From: Anaerococcus octavius
GTDB lineage: Bacteria > Bacillota > Clostridia > Tissierellales > Peptoniphilaceae
Direction: 5' to 3'
DNA: 64,000 bases
Assembly: GCF_900445265.1 (NCBI RefSeq)
Contig: NZ_UFTA01000002.1
Span: 806,001-870,000 of the forward strand
Position 1 is the first letter of the stretch. The number at the start of each line of letters is the position of its first letter. Both the position numbers and the translations under genes were made by a program. This document shows, piece after piece, positions 35,510 to 44,991 of this stretch. The notes below the pieces were generated by a model. The model worked only from the letters and a program-made list of their open reading frames with translations, was not told the origin of the DNA and did not search any database.

Positions 35510-36077
35510 TAAAAATACCTCCTTTAATCCATTCAATATGGATTCTATATTTTTCTAAAAAAGTTTCTCTATCCCATTCTTCTCTATAATTTCTTTCAAT
35601 AAGACTATGTACCACAGCTCTAAAGAAAAATATTTTTTCTTCATCCACTCCCATATTTAAAGCCTCATTAAAAGCATTTTTAAAATCTTTATGAGTGTGT
35701 TCCCAATTAGCATTTAAACTTTCATCCCAATACAAATATCTATTTTTATATAATTTATAAACTTCTTTTCGAAAAATAATTTCTGCAATATCATTTCCAA
35801 ATTCTTCCAAAGATTTACTTACATCACCTTTATTATTTTTTAAAGTAGTCATAAAAAGTATATGTATATCATAAGTTTTATTATCTAATATATAAAAATA
35901 GCTATCTTCTAAATTATTAAAATATTGGTAAAAACTTCCACGAGCGATCCCCAGCCTTTCTACAATAGTTTTAACATTTACTTCTGAATAAGGCTTCTGA
36001 GAAAATTCTGAAATTAAAACATTTGTAATATTTTGCTTTTTTTCTTCATCTAAATTATAAAAAGTAGCTTTAGGCAA
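35496..36077 (-). CDS. TetR-family transcriptional regulator
   Basis: A 193-aa regulator with an N-terminal helix-turn-helix (VNVKTIVERLGIARGSFYQYFNN) and a helical ligand-binding C-terminal domain. It uses a TTG start at 36077, with AGGAAA upstream. Its promoter carries two copies of a palindrome, described separately, so it very likely represses its own operon with the membrane protein. Confidence 0.88.
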   Translation of the reverse strand: MPKATFYNLDEEKKQNITNVLISEFSQKPYSEVNVKTIVERLGIARGSFYQYFNNLEDSYFYILDNKTYDIHILFMTTLKNNKGDVSKSLEEFGNDIAEIIFRKEVYKLYKNRYLYWDESLNANWEHTHKDFKNAFNEALNMGVDEEKIFFFRAVVHSLIERNYREEWDRETFLEKYRIHIEWIKGGIFNEIR

Positions 36078-36093
36078 ATCTATTTCCTTTCTA

Positions 36094-36143
36094 ATGACTC
36101 TGTGTCATAAAACGATTATAGATGACACTGTGTCATTTGTCAA
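36094..36143 (-). promoter_or_regulatory. TetR promoter with two operator copies
   Basis: On the minus strand TTGACA (36138-36143), a 17-bp spacer and TATAAT (36115-36120) form a consensus promoter. The spacer contains ATGACACAGTGTCAT (36122-36136), a palindrome with 7-bp arms; a near-identical copy with one change lies downstream at 36094-36108. Binding at the first would block polymerase directly. Confidence 0.85.
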
Positions 36144-36145
36144 AT

Positions 36146-36167
36146 AAAAAAAGGCCTATGCCTTTTT
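36146..36167 (-). terminator. Terminator of the 54-aa membrane protein gene
   Basis: AAAAAGGC/GCCTTTTT with a four-base loop; it overlaps the stop codon and is followed on the minus strand by a T run. Confidence 0.75.
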
Positions 36168-36320
36168 ATTTTTATCTTCTTGTTTGGAACTCACTAGACC
36201 TCCAACCACTCCTAAGATAAGTCCTACTCCAATACCTACTGGTATATTTCCTCTAGCTGAACCAACCCCTGCTCCAAGTACTATTCCTACAGATATCCAT
36301 GTTCCCATTTTGTTATCCAT
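36156..36320 (-). CDS. Small glycine-rich membrane protein (54 aa)
   Basis: The ATG at 36320 follows CAGGGGGATAT. The product has one long hydrophobic stretch built of glycine-zipper-like spacing (GIVLGAGVGSARGNIPVGIGVGLILGVVGG split over two passes) and a charged Lys/Asp tail. Good ribosome binding site plus own terminator support a real gene. It resembles small membrane proteins of unknown role. Confidence 0.65.
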   Translation of the reverse strand: MDNKMGTWISVGIVLGAGVGSARGNIPVGIGVGLILGVVGGLVSSKQEDKNKKA

Positions 36321-36339
36321 AATATCCCCCTGATTTTTA

Positions 36340-36774
36340 TTATATATCTTTTTTAAAGCATATTATTCTACTGATTTCTAAAAATCCTATTGATAAATGA
36401 AATGCAAGGCTATCCTTATTATCTAGCATACAGTCACTTGCAAACTCATTTATTTTTCATTTTTTACCCACTTTTCTCAAGCTTATACCAATTCTTTTCC
36501 ATAATGATTTTTACGATAAGATTTTTCTACAAAGATTCCTTGAAGATAAGTAACAGGTGATAATTGGCAACCTTCTACATAGTCAAATCTTAAAGCAGTA
36601 TTAGCAAATCCAATGACTATATTATCCACACATTTTATGTAACATACACTGTTTGGATCATCAGTCATTTCTTCAAATTCCTTTTAAAGTTCATTTACCG
36701 AATCTCACTATACAAACTTTAACAGCCATACGAGCTAAAACTAGAGCATTTTTTTTGCTTTCTTCTCTAATCAT
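36340..36774 (-). pseudogene. Broken GNAT acetyltransferase, aminoglycoside 6'-N-acetyltransferase-like
   Basis: The pieces of a roughly 145-codon gene lie in order but in different frames: MIREESKKNALVLARMAVK (from 36774), then TDDPNSVCYIK through DYVEGCQLSPVTYLQGIFV, then stops interrupting KELV-A-EKWVK, and finally NEFASDCMLDNKDSLAFHL to the TAA at 36340. The order and spacing fit AAC(6')-type GNAT proteins. With two frameshifts and at least two stops it cannot give a working enzyme. Confidence 0.85.
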
Positions 36775-36781
36775 ATTTATC

Positions 36782-37995
36782 TTATCTTCCTAATTTATAA
36801 CTTTCATAATCTTCTAAATTTTCATTATTTATCCACTTTATAATCATAGTGGAAGCTATTTTTGAATAAACAGTTCCATTCCCGCCTACTCCACAGACTA
36901 CAAATATGTCCTTATTTTCGGGATCTACTCCCATATATGGGAGTTCATCTTTACTAATACCAAATAATGCTGCATAAGAGTAATCAGCTTTTAAGTCTTT
37001 TTTATCTACAAACATAGAGTTTGCACCTTTTATCAAGTCATTTTTATACTTTGTAGCATCTTTTTCTTTTAATTTATTTGATTTTTCATCAAATCCACCT
37101 ATCATTAGTCTACTATCAAATGTTTTTTTAAATAAGTATAAGCATCTTTGACTTCCCATATTAATAAATCTTCTTCATCTTTTATTTTTATAGACTGACT
37201 TACTGCAACGTAGGTTTTATACATTTCTACCTTTTGTAAGTTTTTTTGAAATTGATGTGGTGGATTATAACCACATGCAATGATGATTTTTTTGTAGGAT
37301 TTTTTAATTATTTCACCTGCTATTTCTAGACTTACTATATTTTCACCATTTTTATTTATAGCTTCTATAAATCTAACACCTTCAACTATTTGTAAATCAT
37401 AATTTTCACAAAAAGTTTTTAAAAGTCTAAGTACAAAGTCATATGGATTTAAGTTTATATCTGGTCCACATTTTAAACCACCATAAGCACTTATATTATA
37501 AGATTCTAATTCTTGCCTATCTACATAATTAACGTCATAGCCAATTTCTTTTTGCAGCTTTGTTTCATCTTTTACATCGTCAATTTTTTTCTTATCTGTA
37601 GCAAGTATTAAACTATCACTTTTTTTAAAGTTTTTTTGATTTATAACAAATAAGTCGTTTTCAATTGCACTTAAATCACTGACAGCTTCTTTAGATTGAT
37701 TATAAAATTTCACAGCGTTTTCTATACCTATTTGTTCACTAAATTTTTTAACTCCTTGGTCAGACATATACTGAATAAGACCAGTATTAGCAGAAGTTGA
37801 GCCAGAAGCAATCCTATTTTGTTCAATTAAAGTTACTTTGTATCCATTTTTAGAAAGTTCATAGGAAGCTAAAGCTCCAGACATTCCAGAACCAACAACT
37901 AAAATATCGGATTTTTCTCTAATATTATTGTCAATTTTTAACGAAATAGGCTCAGTATTAGCTGGCCAATATAAATTTCCAGTATGCAATTTCAT
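36782..37995 (-). pseudogene. FAD-dependent oxidoreductase (DAO family), single frameshift
   Basis: The N-terminal 290 codons carry the dinucleotide-binding motif VVGSGMSGALASYELSKNGY and the family feature STSANTGLIQYMSDQG. After AYTYLKK the frame runs into a stop, while the -1 frame continues with TFDSRLMIGGFDEK to PYMGVDPENKDIFVVCGVGGNG and the C-terminus, giving about 404 residues in all. The change falls in a run of seven A (37123-37129). A single missing base restores the whole protein, so this may be a recent lesion, a sequencing error or, less likely, a programmed frameshift at A-AAA-AAA. In intact form it would oxidise an amine, as glycine or proline-type oxidases do. Confidence 0.8.
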
Positions 37996-38061
37996 AAAAT
38001 CCTCATTAATCTTAAATTTCTCTTTTATTATAATGTCAATAAGAAAAAATATAAATACTTC

Positions 38062-38544
38062 TTACATATTATCTTTAACGCCTACTGCAACCATTCTTGC
38101 CTTTGCTTTGACTTCTCCAGCTACTTCCATAGTCATATTAATAATTGCTTTTCTTTCTGTAAGCTCTTCTAAAGTGCTTATGACTATAATTTCTTCATTC
38201 ATTGGAACTGGCTTTTTAAAATCCACTTCTATTCTTGCTGTTATATATCTTTTAATAACTGTATTCTCTGTAAGTTCTAGTCCCTTATCTTTGTGATTAA
38301 AGTAAGCTGCAGAAGCTGTTCCATGACAGTCAAATATCATAGCAATCATGCCACCAAATAAATTTTGAGGTACTCCACCAGTATATTTTCCTTCCGGTAC
38401 TATTTTACAAATACAAGTTTTACCATCTTCACTAGGATAAGACTTTAAATGCAAACCCTGATCATTTTTAGAACCACAGCCCCAACAATGTTGGAAGCGT
38501 TCTCCATATGTATCTTGAATCGCTATTCTTTTTTGATTTTCCAT
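38062..38544 (-). CDS. PaaI-type hotdog thioesterase
   Basis: A 160-aa hotdog-fold protein. The NLFGGMIAMIFDCHGTASAAY segment is the active-site helix region of PaaI-like acyl-CoA thioesterases, and CWGCG near the N-terminus (about residues 20-24) is a two-cysteine motif. The substrate is unknown. Confidence 0.8.
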   Translation of the reverse strand: MENQKRIAIQDTYGERFQHCWGCGSKNDQGLHLKSYPSEDGKTCICKIVPEGKYTGGVPQNLFGGMIAMIFDCHGTASAAYFNHKDKGLELTENTVIKRYITARIEVDFKKPVPMNEEIIVISTLEELTERKAIINMTMEVAGEVKAKARMVAVGVKDNM

Positions 38545-38626
38545 AACTGTTATCTCCTTTCTTAATTAATTCTATTCCACTCTTCTTTTAATACCCTATT
38601 AATTAAACTACAACAAAATAAAACTT

Positions 38627-39043
38627 TTATTGCCTAATATATGTGCGTACTGGATATTCAGTATTACCTTCTATCATTTCCATTTTTCTATAAAAATTAT
38701 TAGATACTTTATCATTCGCATCAGTAATTAGTAAAAATTGCCTGACATACTTAAATTTACAACTTGTTTTTTGATAGAGATTTTTACCTATAGATCTTCT
38801 ATAATAACCAGGTCTTATTATAAGATCTTGAATATACACAACATGGTATCCATCACCAACACATCTAATAAATCCTATAAGTTTATCATTTTCAAATGCT
38901 CCCAATATATAGAGAGAATTATCAATTGATTTTTCTAATATTGTTAAGTCATCAAGATATGCATACCAAGAATTCTCTTTATAAATTTCTATAATTTGGT
39001 CTATATATTCTTTACCAAATTCTTTATATATAATGTTTTCCAT
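38627..39043 (-). CDS. GNAT-family N-acetyltransferase
   Basis: A 138-aa acetyltransferase with VVYIQDLIIRPGYYRRSIGKNLYQK as the acetyl-CoA loop and ANDKVSNNFYRKMEM as the C-terminal motif. Acceptor unknown. A perfect palindrome lies 28 bp upstream and may be its operator. Confidence 0.8.
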   Translation of the reverse strand: MENIIYKEFGKEYIDQIIEIYKENSWYAYLDDLTILEKSIDNSLYILGAFENDKLIGFIRCVGDGYHVVYIQDLIIRPGYYRRSIGKNLYQKTSCKFKYVRQFLLITDANDKVSNNFYRKMEMIEGNTEYPVRTYIRQ

Positions 39044-39070
39044 TTTAAATTCCTTTTATCTAACATATTT

Positions 39071-39084
39071 AGTGTATATACACT
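39071..39084 (-). promoter_or_regulatory. Palindrome upstream of the GNAT gene
   Basis: AGTGTATATACACT is a perfect 14-bp inverted repeat 28 bp before the start codon. It may be a repressor site; no regulator gene is next to it. Confidence 0.35.
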
Positions 39085-39211
39085 TATTGCTTTTTTATTA
39101 GAAATGAGATCCATCCAACATCTATCAGCTCTAATTGTCCATAAGCTTACAGTAATTTCTGAATCGTCTCGATCTGATTATTTTATTTTTTTAATTCATA
39201 ATATTTTACAC

Positions 39212-39982
39212 TCAGTCAAAGTTTAACAAAGTATCTAAACTAAGTTTTAGAGCGTATTCAATGGAATCTCCACCAAATCCTCTAGGATCATATTTTTCTA
39301 CATTGGCCAAAGAATCTGCAGTAAATAGTATTTCTCCCCAAGCTGCTCCTCTAAACTCTGCTACTGCTGCAAGGGCTGAGCACTCCATTTCTACTACTTT
39401 GCAACCTTCATTTATGCGATATTCTACCATATCCTTAGTTTCTCTATAAAATCCATCTGTTGACCAAGTTATTACTTCCTCATACTTTAAGTTGTGACTC
39501 ATCAAGGTTTTTTCTATGACTTTTAAAGCTTTTTTATTTATATTTACAAAACGTGACGGAGGAAGATAATGGTAGCTTGTCCCTTCATCTCTTAAGGCTT
39601 TAGTTGGCACTAAAAATGTATTTTCGTCAATATCAACCAGGACCCCACAAGAACCTGTGCTTATTATTTGCTCACACCCGTAGGAGATCAGCCAATCTAA
39701 GATTTGTGCAGAGGCTGCGGCACCTACAGGAGCTTGAACTAAGCATATTTCTTCTCCTTTATAATTTATTATATAAATAGGATAGATTTTACTTATAGAA
39801 TTAAAAGTTCCTATTATATGAGCATTACAATCATTTGCCAACTTATCTAAAGCATCTGCTAAAAATGTGAATAAGCATTTCTTAGGAAGATCAAGTTCAA
39901 GATTTTCATGATTAGGCAATATTATTGATTTTTCACTATCATCATATTCTAGTATTGGATATTGGTTTTTAAATATTGTCAT
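39212..39982 (-). CDS. Nucleoside phosphorylase (PNP/UDP phosphorylase family)
   Basis: A 256-aa hexamer-type phosphorylase. The phosphate-binding region is ISTGSCGVL and the nucleoside-binding region is KVVEMECSALAAVAEFRG, where Glu-Met-Glu contacts the ribose. It splits nucleosides by phosphorolysis in salvage. Purine or uridine preference cannot be read with confidence. Confidence 0.85.
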   Translation of the reverse strand: MTIFKNQYPILEYDDSEKSIILPNHENLELDLPKKCLFTFLADALDKLANDCNAHIIGTFNSISKIYPIYIINYKGEEICLVQAPVGAAASAQILDWLISYGCEQIISTGSCGVLVDIDENTFLVPTKALRDEGTSYHYLPPSRFVNINKKALKVIEKTLMSHNLKYEEVITWSTDGFYRETKDMVEYRINEGCKVVEMECSALAAVAEFRGAAWGEILFTADSLANVEKYDPRGFGGDSIEYALKLSLDTLLNFD

Positions 39983-40028
39983 TACATTTTCACCCTAAAA
40001 TTTATATAGCAAACAAGCCTTTATATTA

Positions 40029-40505
40029 CTATTTTTCCTTTACTTCCTTTCCCTTTATATCTTCTATATCTATCACATATATATTACAAGCTTTCCCACT
40101 TTTTGATATTTGCTCATCAACCAAGTGTTCACTTGGATAATATTTCATTGCAAATTCTTTTAGAATTTCTAAAGCTCGTTTTTCATCGTCCACTTTTTTA
40201 CATTTACCAAAAGTTACAACACTTTCTACAAAGGGCGCCCAATCTTCTTCTTTTATTTTCTCCTCTCCAATAACAGTAAAACAAACTTTATCCGAGTTTC
40301 TTAAACTATCTACCTTATGACCTACTTTTGCACTGTGCATATATATACTATTATTTCCTTCATCGTATAAAAAGTTCATGGGAATAGCATAAGGATATCC
40401 GCAATCTCCATTTACAGCAAAGATTCCAATTCTTGCATTTTTAAGCAAATTTTTTATATTTTCATCAGTAATTTTATTTTTACTTCTTCTAATTTCTCTA
40501 AACAT
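40029..40505 (-). CDS. Pyridoxamine 5'-phosphate oxidase-like flavoprotein, NimA-like
   Basis: A 158-aa split-barrel protein starting MFREIRRSKNKITDENI and carrying GYPYAIPMNFLYDEGNNSIYMHSAKVGHK, close to the nitroimidazole-reductase-like (Nim) group. Members bind FMN or heme. Resistance is not claimed from sequence alone. Confidence 0.75.
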   Translation of the reverse strand: MFREIRRSKNKITDENIKNLLKNARIGIFAVNGDCGYPYAIPMNFLYDEGNNSIYMHSAKVGHKVDSLRNSDKVCFTVIGEEKIKEEDWAPFVESVVTFGKCKKVDDEKRALEILKEFAMKYYPSEHLVDEQISKSGKACNIYVIDIEDIKGKEVKEK

Positions 40506-40770
40506 AGCATCTCCTCAATATATAAAATAAATATTATCTCAATCAATGTTTATTTAACTATTAACTTTCTAAGTATAGATTAAAATCCATAATATTAAGC
40601 CAATAATTATAAATATTCCTAATGATATATGCTAGTAAATATAAATAATTAGTGTATTAGTAGTTACTTAGCTAATAATCAATTTTAACATTATATAATA
40701 AGGAAGATACAGCAACAAATGCTAATAACTCCCTTACATTCCTTATACAATTAATAATAAAGTATTCTTA

Positions 40771-41832
40771 TCATTTTCTTTCTTCATAAGTTTTATCAAT
40801 AGATAATAAATCTTTAACTTCCTCAATAGAAATATCATCCATGGATCTACATGTCCAATTAGGATTTTTATCCTTATCTATTATCTTAGCTCTGATACCC
40901 TCTTTTATAGAATTTTTATTAATCGCGTATTGAATAACCCTAAGATCTAAATCTATTGTTTCTTTATAGCTTAATTCTTTACACACAAAGTATTTTTCGA
41001 ATTGGATAGTTAGCATAAAGGGATCATGTTCTTTAAGTGTATTATAGCATTCTTTTGCAAAATAATCGTTTAGATGTTTTTCTAAGTCACTATATATCTT
41101 CTGAATGCTAGAATGAGAAAAATATTTGTTAATTTTTTCTATATTTTTATCAATGTTCGACTTACTAGCCTGTACTTCAAATTTTTTAGACTCTTTGCTA
41201 AACTGCTCTATTAGTTGATTGGATTCATAGTTTTTAGATAGGTCACAAAGTTTTGATATTAGATTTTCATAATCATTAGAGTTTATATATACATCAGCCA
41301 AATTATAACTTATCAAATCAGAAGCTACTAAGCTTGCTCCACAAAGTCCTACATATTGACCGATAGCTTGTGGTAATTTAGATATATAAAATCCTACCCC
41401 AACATCTGGGGTAAAGCCAAGACTAGTTTCAGGCATGGCCCAATTCACTGTTTCATCTACTATTATAAAATCAGAATTTATAGTTAATCCTATTCCTCCA
41501 CCCATAGTTACACCATACCAATGACTTATTATAGGTTTTTTATAATTGTTAACATATTTATCTAAATCAAATTCTATTTTGAAAAATCCATCCTTATCTG
41601 CACAATCGTCATTTATTAAAAATTCATTATAAATTTCTTTAAGATCTCCACCAGCACAAAATCCTTTTTCTGATTGGCTATCAAATAAAACAGCTCTTAT
41701 ACCATCATCGTCTTCCCATTTTTCTAAAGTTTCATGTATCTCTTTTATAGTTTCATAATTTAATGCATTTATTAGCTTAGGTCTATCTAGATAGATTACA
41801 CCTACTTTATTAATTACTTTTTCTTCAATCAT
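40771..41832 (-). CDS. Enoyl-CoA hydratase/isomerase-family protein, 3-hydroxyisobutyryl-CoA hydrolase-like
   Basis: A 353-aa crotonase-fold protein. The oxyanion-hole segments are KGFCAGGDLKEIY and YGVTMGGGIGLT, and the long C-terminal extension with NWAMPETSLGFTPDVGVGFYIS matches the 3-hydroxyisobutyryl-CoA hydrolase subgroup (ECH_2) rather than short hydratases. No valine-degradation genes are nearby, so its true substrate is open. Confidence 0.8.
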   Translation of the reverse strand: MIEEKVINKVGVIYLDRPKLINALNYETIKEIHETLEKWEDDDGIRAVLFDSQSEKGFCAGGDLKEIYNEFLINDDCADKDGFFKIEFDLDKYVNNYKKPIISHWYGVTMGGGIGLTINSDFIIVDETVNWAMPETSLGFTPDVGVGFYISKLPQAIGQYVGLCGASLVASDLISYNLADVYINSNDYENLISKLCDLSKNYESNQLIEQFSKESKKFEVQASKSNIDKNIEKINKYFSHSSIQKIYSDLEKHLNDYFAKECYNTLKEHDPFMLTIQFEKYFVCKELSYKETIDLDLRVIQYAINKNSIKEGIRAKIIDKDKNPNWTCRSMDDISIEEVKDLLSIDKTYEERK

Positions 41833-41951
41833 TTTAAAACTCCTATTAAAATTATTACTTTACATTAATTACTAATATTCTTTACTTTTTCATTTACTTA
41901 ATTTTTACCCTTTCAGTTGATTATTAAATAAATGTTAAAAAGTTTATATAA

Positions 41952-41982
41952 AAAACTTCACCTTTAGTTAAAGTGAAGTTTT
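41952..41982 (-). terminator. Terminator of the PLP decarboxylase gene
   Basis: AAAACTTCAC pairs with GTGAAGTTTT around an inner TTT/AAA pair, followed on the minus strand by a T run. Confidence 0.75.
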
Positions 41983-41990
41983 AATAATGT

Positions 41991-43358
41991 TTATTTTGTT
42001 GTTTCAATTATAATTTTTATTACCTTATCAATATCAGTACTTGGATTTAAGAAAGCTAGCCTTAAAATTACCTCTCCGTCAATACTGGATGGTATACATA
42101 ATAACTTTCCATCTAGTGCTAAATCATTTGACCAACTTGCATAGTCTTCAATCTCCCAATCTTTTCTTTTGAATACTACTATTGATAAAGTAGGTTCCAT
42201 TACTAATTCTAAGTGTTCTGTATTTTTTATAGCTTGAGCACATTTTTTAGCATTTTCTATACAAAGTTCAACGGCTTCTGTATATTTTTTGCTACCATAT
42301 GTAACAAGTGAATACCATAAAGGAAGCCCTCTCGTTCTTCTTGATAAGTGAATGGCCATATCTGATGGATTTGATTGACTATGGTCTACACCTTCTAGAT
42401 ATTCTGCATGTTGAGAAAAAGTGTTATAGACATTTTTTGGACTTCTATAAACTAAGCAACAGCAATCATATGGAGCAAATAGCCATTTGTGAGGATCTAC
42501 TATAAATGAATCCGCATTTTCAATTCCTTTATATAAATCTCTAACACTTGGTGCTAAAATGCCAGCTCCACCATAAGCTCCATCTATATGTAACCATATA
42601 TCATATTTTTGACAAACTTTAGAAATAGATTCTATATGGTCAATAGAACCTGTATTTGTTGTACCAGTCGTAGCCACAACAGCAAATACCCCTTCATTTT
42701 CTTTAATAAGTTTTTCAACAGTTTTGCCACTCATTACTCCATTTTTATCTGTATCAGCGGTCAAAACATCAACGTCCAAAACTTTTGCAATAGTTTTTAC
42801 TGATGAATGCGTATCTTTTGAAATAATTAATTTATAACCGTCACTAGGTCTTCCATTAGGATATTTACCTTCATCTTTCCATTTATTTTTTGCATTATCT
42901 CTAGCACAAGCAAGAGCTGAAAGATTACCATGTGTACCACCAGAAACAAATGTCCCAATCGCTTCTTCTGGCCAGCCTAAATTCTCTTTAATCCAATCTA
43001 TAACTTGATTTTCAGCAAATATAGATCCAGCGCCACATTCCCAAATACCTCCAAATACATTTGCTGCTGATACTACTTCATCAAATGCAACTGCAGCTCT
43101 TGTTGGAGCACAAGGTATATATGCGAAATTCATAGGATCATCTGCAGATCTTGTTGCTCTATTTAGAGTTTCAAAAATATCTAAGGCTTTTTTAGGACCT
43201 ATACCATTCTCAGTGATTGTTTGTCCTACTTTTTCTCTTAATTCTTGTGCAGTATGAGCTGTCGTTTTTGGGTCAGAACCTGAAACCGTTCTTTTTTTTG
43301 CCCATTCTAGTGTAACTTCTACTGCTTGATCATCATGAGACCAAAATTTGTTTTCCAT
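41991..43358 (-). CDS. Group II PLP-dependent amino acid decarboxylase
   Basis: A 455-aa decarboxylase. The pyridoxal-phosphate lysine is Lys291 in VDPHKWLFAPYDC, with the ring-stacking His184 in KDTHSS and the Asp of LHIDGAYGG (about 259). Its substrate could be an aromatic amino acid, glutamate or aspartate; the sequence does not decide. It is a single gene closed by a terminator and would consume a proton per reaction. Confidence 0.88.
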   Translation of the reverse strand: MENKFWSHDDQAVEVTLEWAKKRTVSGSDPKTTAHTAQELREKVGQTITENGIGPKKALDIFETLNRATRSADDPMNFAYIPCAPTRAAVAFDEVVSAANVFGGIWECGAGSIFAENQVIDWIKENLGWPEEAIGTFVSGGTHGNLSALACARDNAKNKWKDEGKYPNGRPSDGYKLIISKDTHSSVKTIAKVLDVDVLTADTDKNGVMSGKTVEKLIKENEGVFAVVATTGTTNTGSIDHIESISKVCQKYDIWLHIDGAYGGAGILAPSVRDLYKGIENADSFIVDPHKWLFAPYDCCCLVYRSPKNVYNTFSQHAEYLEGVDHSQSNPSDMAIHLSRRTRGLPLWYSLVTYGSKKYTEAVELCIENAKKCAQAIKNTEHLELVMEPTLSIVVFKRKDWEIEDYASWSNDLALDGKLLCIPSSIDGEVILRLAFLNPSTDIDKVIKIIIETTK

Positions 43359-43467
43359 AGTTCACCTCAACAAAATTTTAAAATATATTATATAATAAAG
43401 ATACAGGATATTTAAAATCATCGCAAGCACACACTTTGCAATGCTAAAGTTGATATAAACTTTTCTA

Positions 43468-44991
43468 TTAATCCTTATCTTCTATAAGTTTTTCCTTTAT
43501 TAAATATTCTCTAGCAACTTCATTAGCAGATTTCCCTTCTACATCTACTTTATAATTCATTTCTGTCATCTCTTTAGATGTAATCTTTCCCTTTAATTTA
43601 CCTAATATCTCTTCAAGCTCTGGATATTTTTCTAAAGTATCTTCTCTTATAAGGGGTGCTGCTTGATAAGGAGGAAATAATTTTTTATCATCTTCTAGAA
43701 CTTTTAATTTATTTGTAATGATTTGACTATCTGTAGAATATACATCTGTTATATCGATTGATCCATTTGATATTGCAGTATATCTTAAAGCTGGTTCCAT
43801 GGTTTTTACTCGTAAATCTAAATTATATATTGATTTTAAACCTCTATTTCCATCATCTCTATCATTAAATTCTAAGGTAAAGCCTGCAAGTGCATTATCT
43901 TCTACATTTTTTAGATCAGAAACTTTTTCTATATTATTATCTTTTGCAAATTCTTCTCTTACAGCCACTGCATAAGTATCTTGGAATTTACTTGCTGGTA
44001 AAAGAACTAATTTATCTTGTTCATATATTTTCCTCTTTGCTAGATCATATACTTCATTGGGATCATTGGAAATTTCTCCAACATCTTCTTTTAATAGTGA
44101 GCTAGTAATTGTACCTGTAAATTCTGGATAAATATCAACACTGCCAGATTTTAAAGCCTCATATAAAAAACTTGTTTTCCCAAAATTTGGTTTTAGTTCC
44201 ACTTCTATATCTGAGTTATCTTCGATTAATTCCTTATACATGTTAATAAGAATTTCAGGTTCTGCTCCAAGCTTACCTGCAGCTACTAGTTTTTTAGGGC
44301 TCTTTGCTCCAAAAGGAGTTAGGCTTAAAAGTGTTAGCAAAGTTACTGTTATTAAAGTAATAAGTATAGTTTTAGGCTTTTTATTTTGTAATAATTTTAT
44401 TAATCCACTAAATAATACAGCCAATAATGCCGAAGAAATAGCGCCAATTAATATTAATGAGTAATTATTTCTATCTATTCCTAATAGTATAAAAGATCCC
44501 AAACCACCTGCACCGACCAGTGCTGCTAAAGTTGCAGTTCCTATAATCATAATCGCAGATGTTCTTACCCCAGACATTATAATAGGCATAGCTAAACTTA
44601 GCTTAAATTTCTTTAATTTCTCCCATTTTGTCATACCAAAAGCTGTTGCAGCCTCTTCTAAAGATGGATCAATCTCTGATAATCCAGTAACTGTTGCTTG
44701 ATAAATAGGAAATAATGCATATATAACTAATGCAGTTATAGCTGGGATTTTACCTATTCCCATCAATGGAATAAACAAACCTAATAATGCAAGTGAAGGA
44801 ATAGTTTGAAAAATACCAGTTATTTGCAAAATTGTTTCATTAGCTCTTTTTTTATTTGATAATATAATTGCAAGTGGAATAGCTATCAAAATTGCAATTA
44901 TTAGAGAAATCAAAGATATTTCTAAGTGTTCATATAAGGCTATTAGCCAGTCTGCTTTTCTTTCATTAAATGTTGTTATTAAACTATTCAT
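43468..44991 (-). CDS. OpuB-type ABC transporter permease fused to its substrate-binding domain
   Basis: A 507-aa fusion. Residues about 1-205 form a ProW-like permease with five to six membrane segments and the EAA-loop LEEAATAFGMTKWEKLKKFKL. After a membrane segment (about 208-225) a ProX/OpuAC-like binding domain follows (KLGAEPEIL, FPEFTGTITSSLL, TDVYSTDSQII). Such systems import glycine betaine, carnitine or choline as osmoprotectants. The start overlaps the end of the ATPase gene by 8 bp. Confidence 0.9.
   Translation of the reverse strand: MNSLITTFNERKADWLIALYEHLEISLISLIIAILIAIPLAIILSNKKRANETILQITGIFQTIPSLALLGLFIPLMGIGKIPAITALVIYALFPIYQATVTGLSEIDPSLEEAATAFGMTKWEKLKKFKLSLAMPIIMSGVRTSAIMIIGTATLAALVGAGGLGSFILLGIDRNNYSLILIGAISSALLAVLFSGLIKLLQNKKPKTILITLITVTLLTLLSLTPFGAKSPKKLVAAGKLGAEPEILINMYKELIEDNSDIEVELKPNFGKTSFLYEALKSGSVDIYPEFTGTITSSLLKEDVGEISNDPNEVYDLAKRKIYEQDKLVLLPASKFQDTYAVAVREEFAKDNNIEKVSDLKNVEDNALAGFTLEFNDRDDGNRGLKSIYNLDLRVKTMEPALRYTAISNGSIDITDVYSTDSQIITNKLKVLEDDKKLFPPYQAAPLIREDTLEKYPELEEILGKLKGKITSKEMTEMNYKVDVEGKSANEVAREYLIKEKLIEDKD

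Noticed and set aside
39085-39211. Possible gene remnant on the minus strand between the phosphorylase and GNAT genes
   Set aside because: Some frames stay open for about 50 codons but I could match no family; AT-rich chance is as likely.
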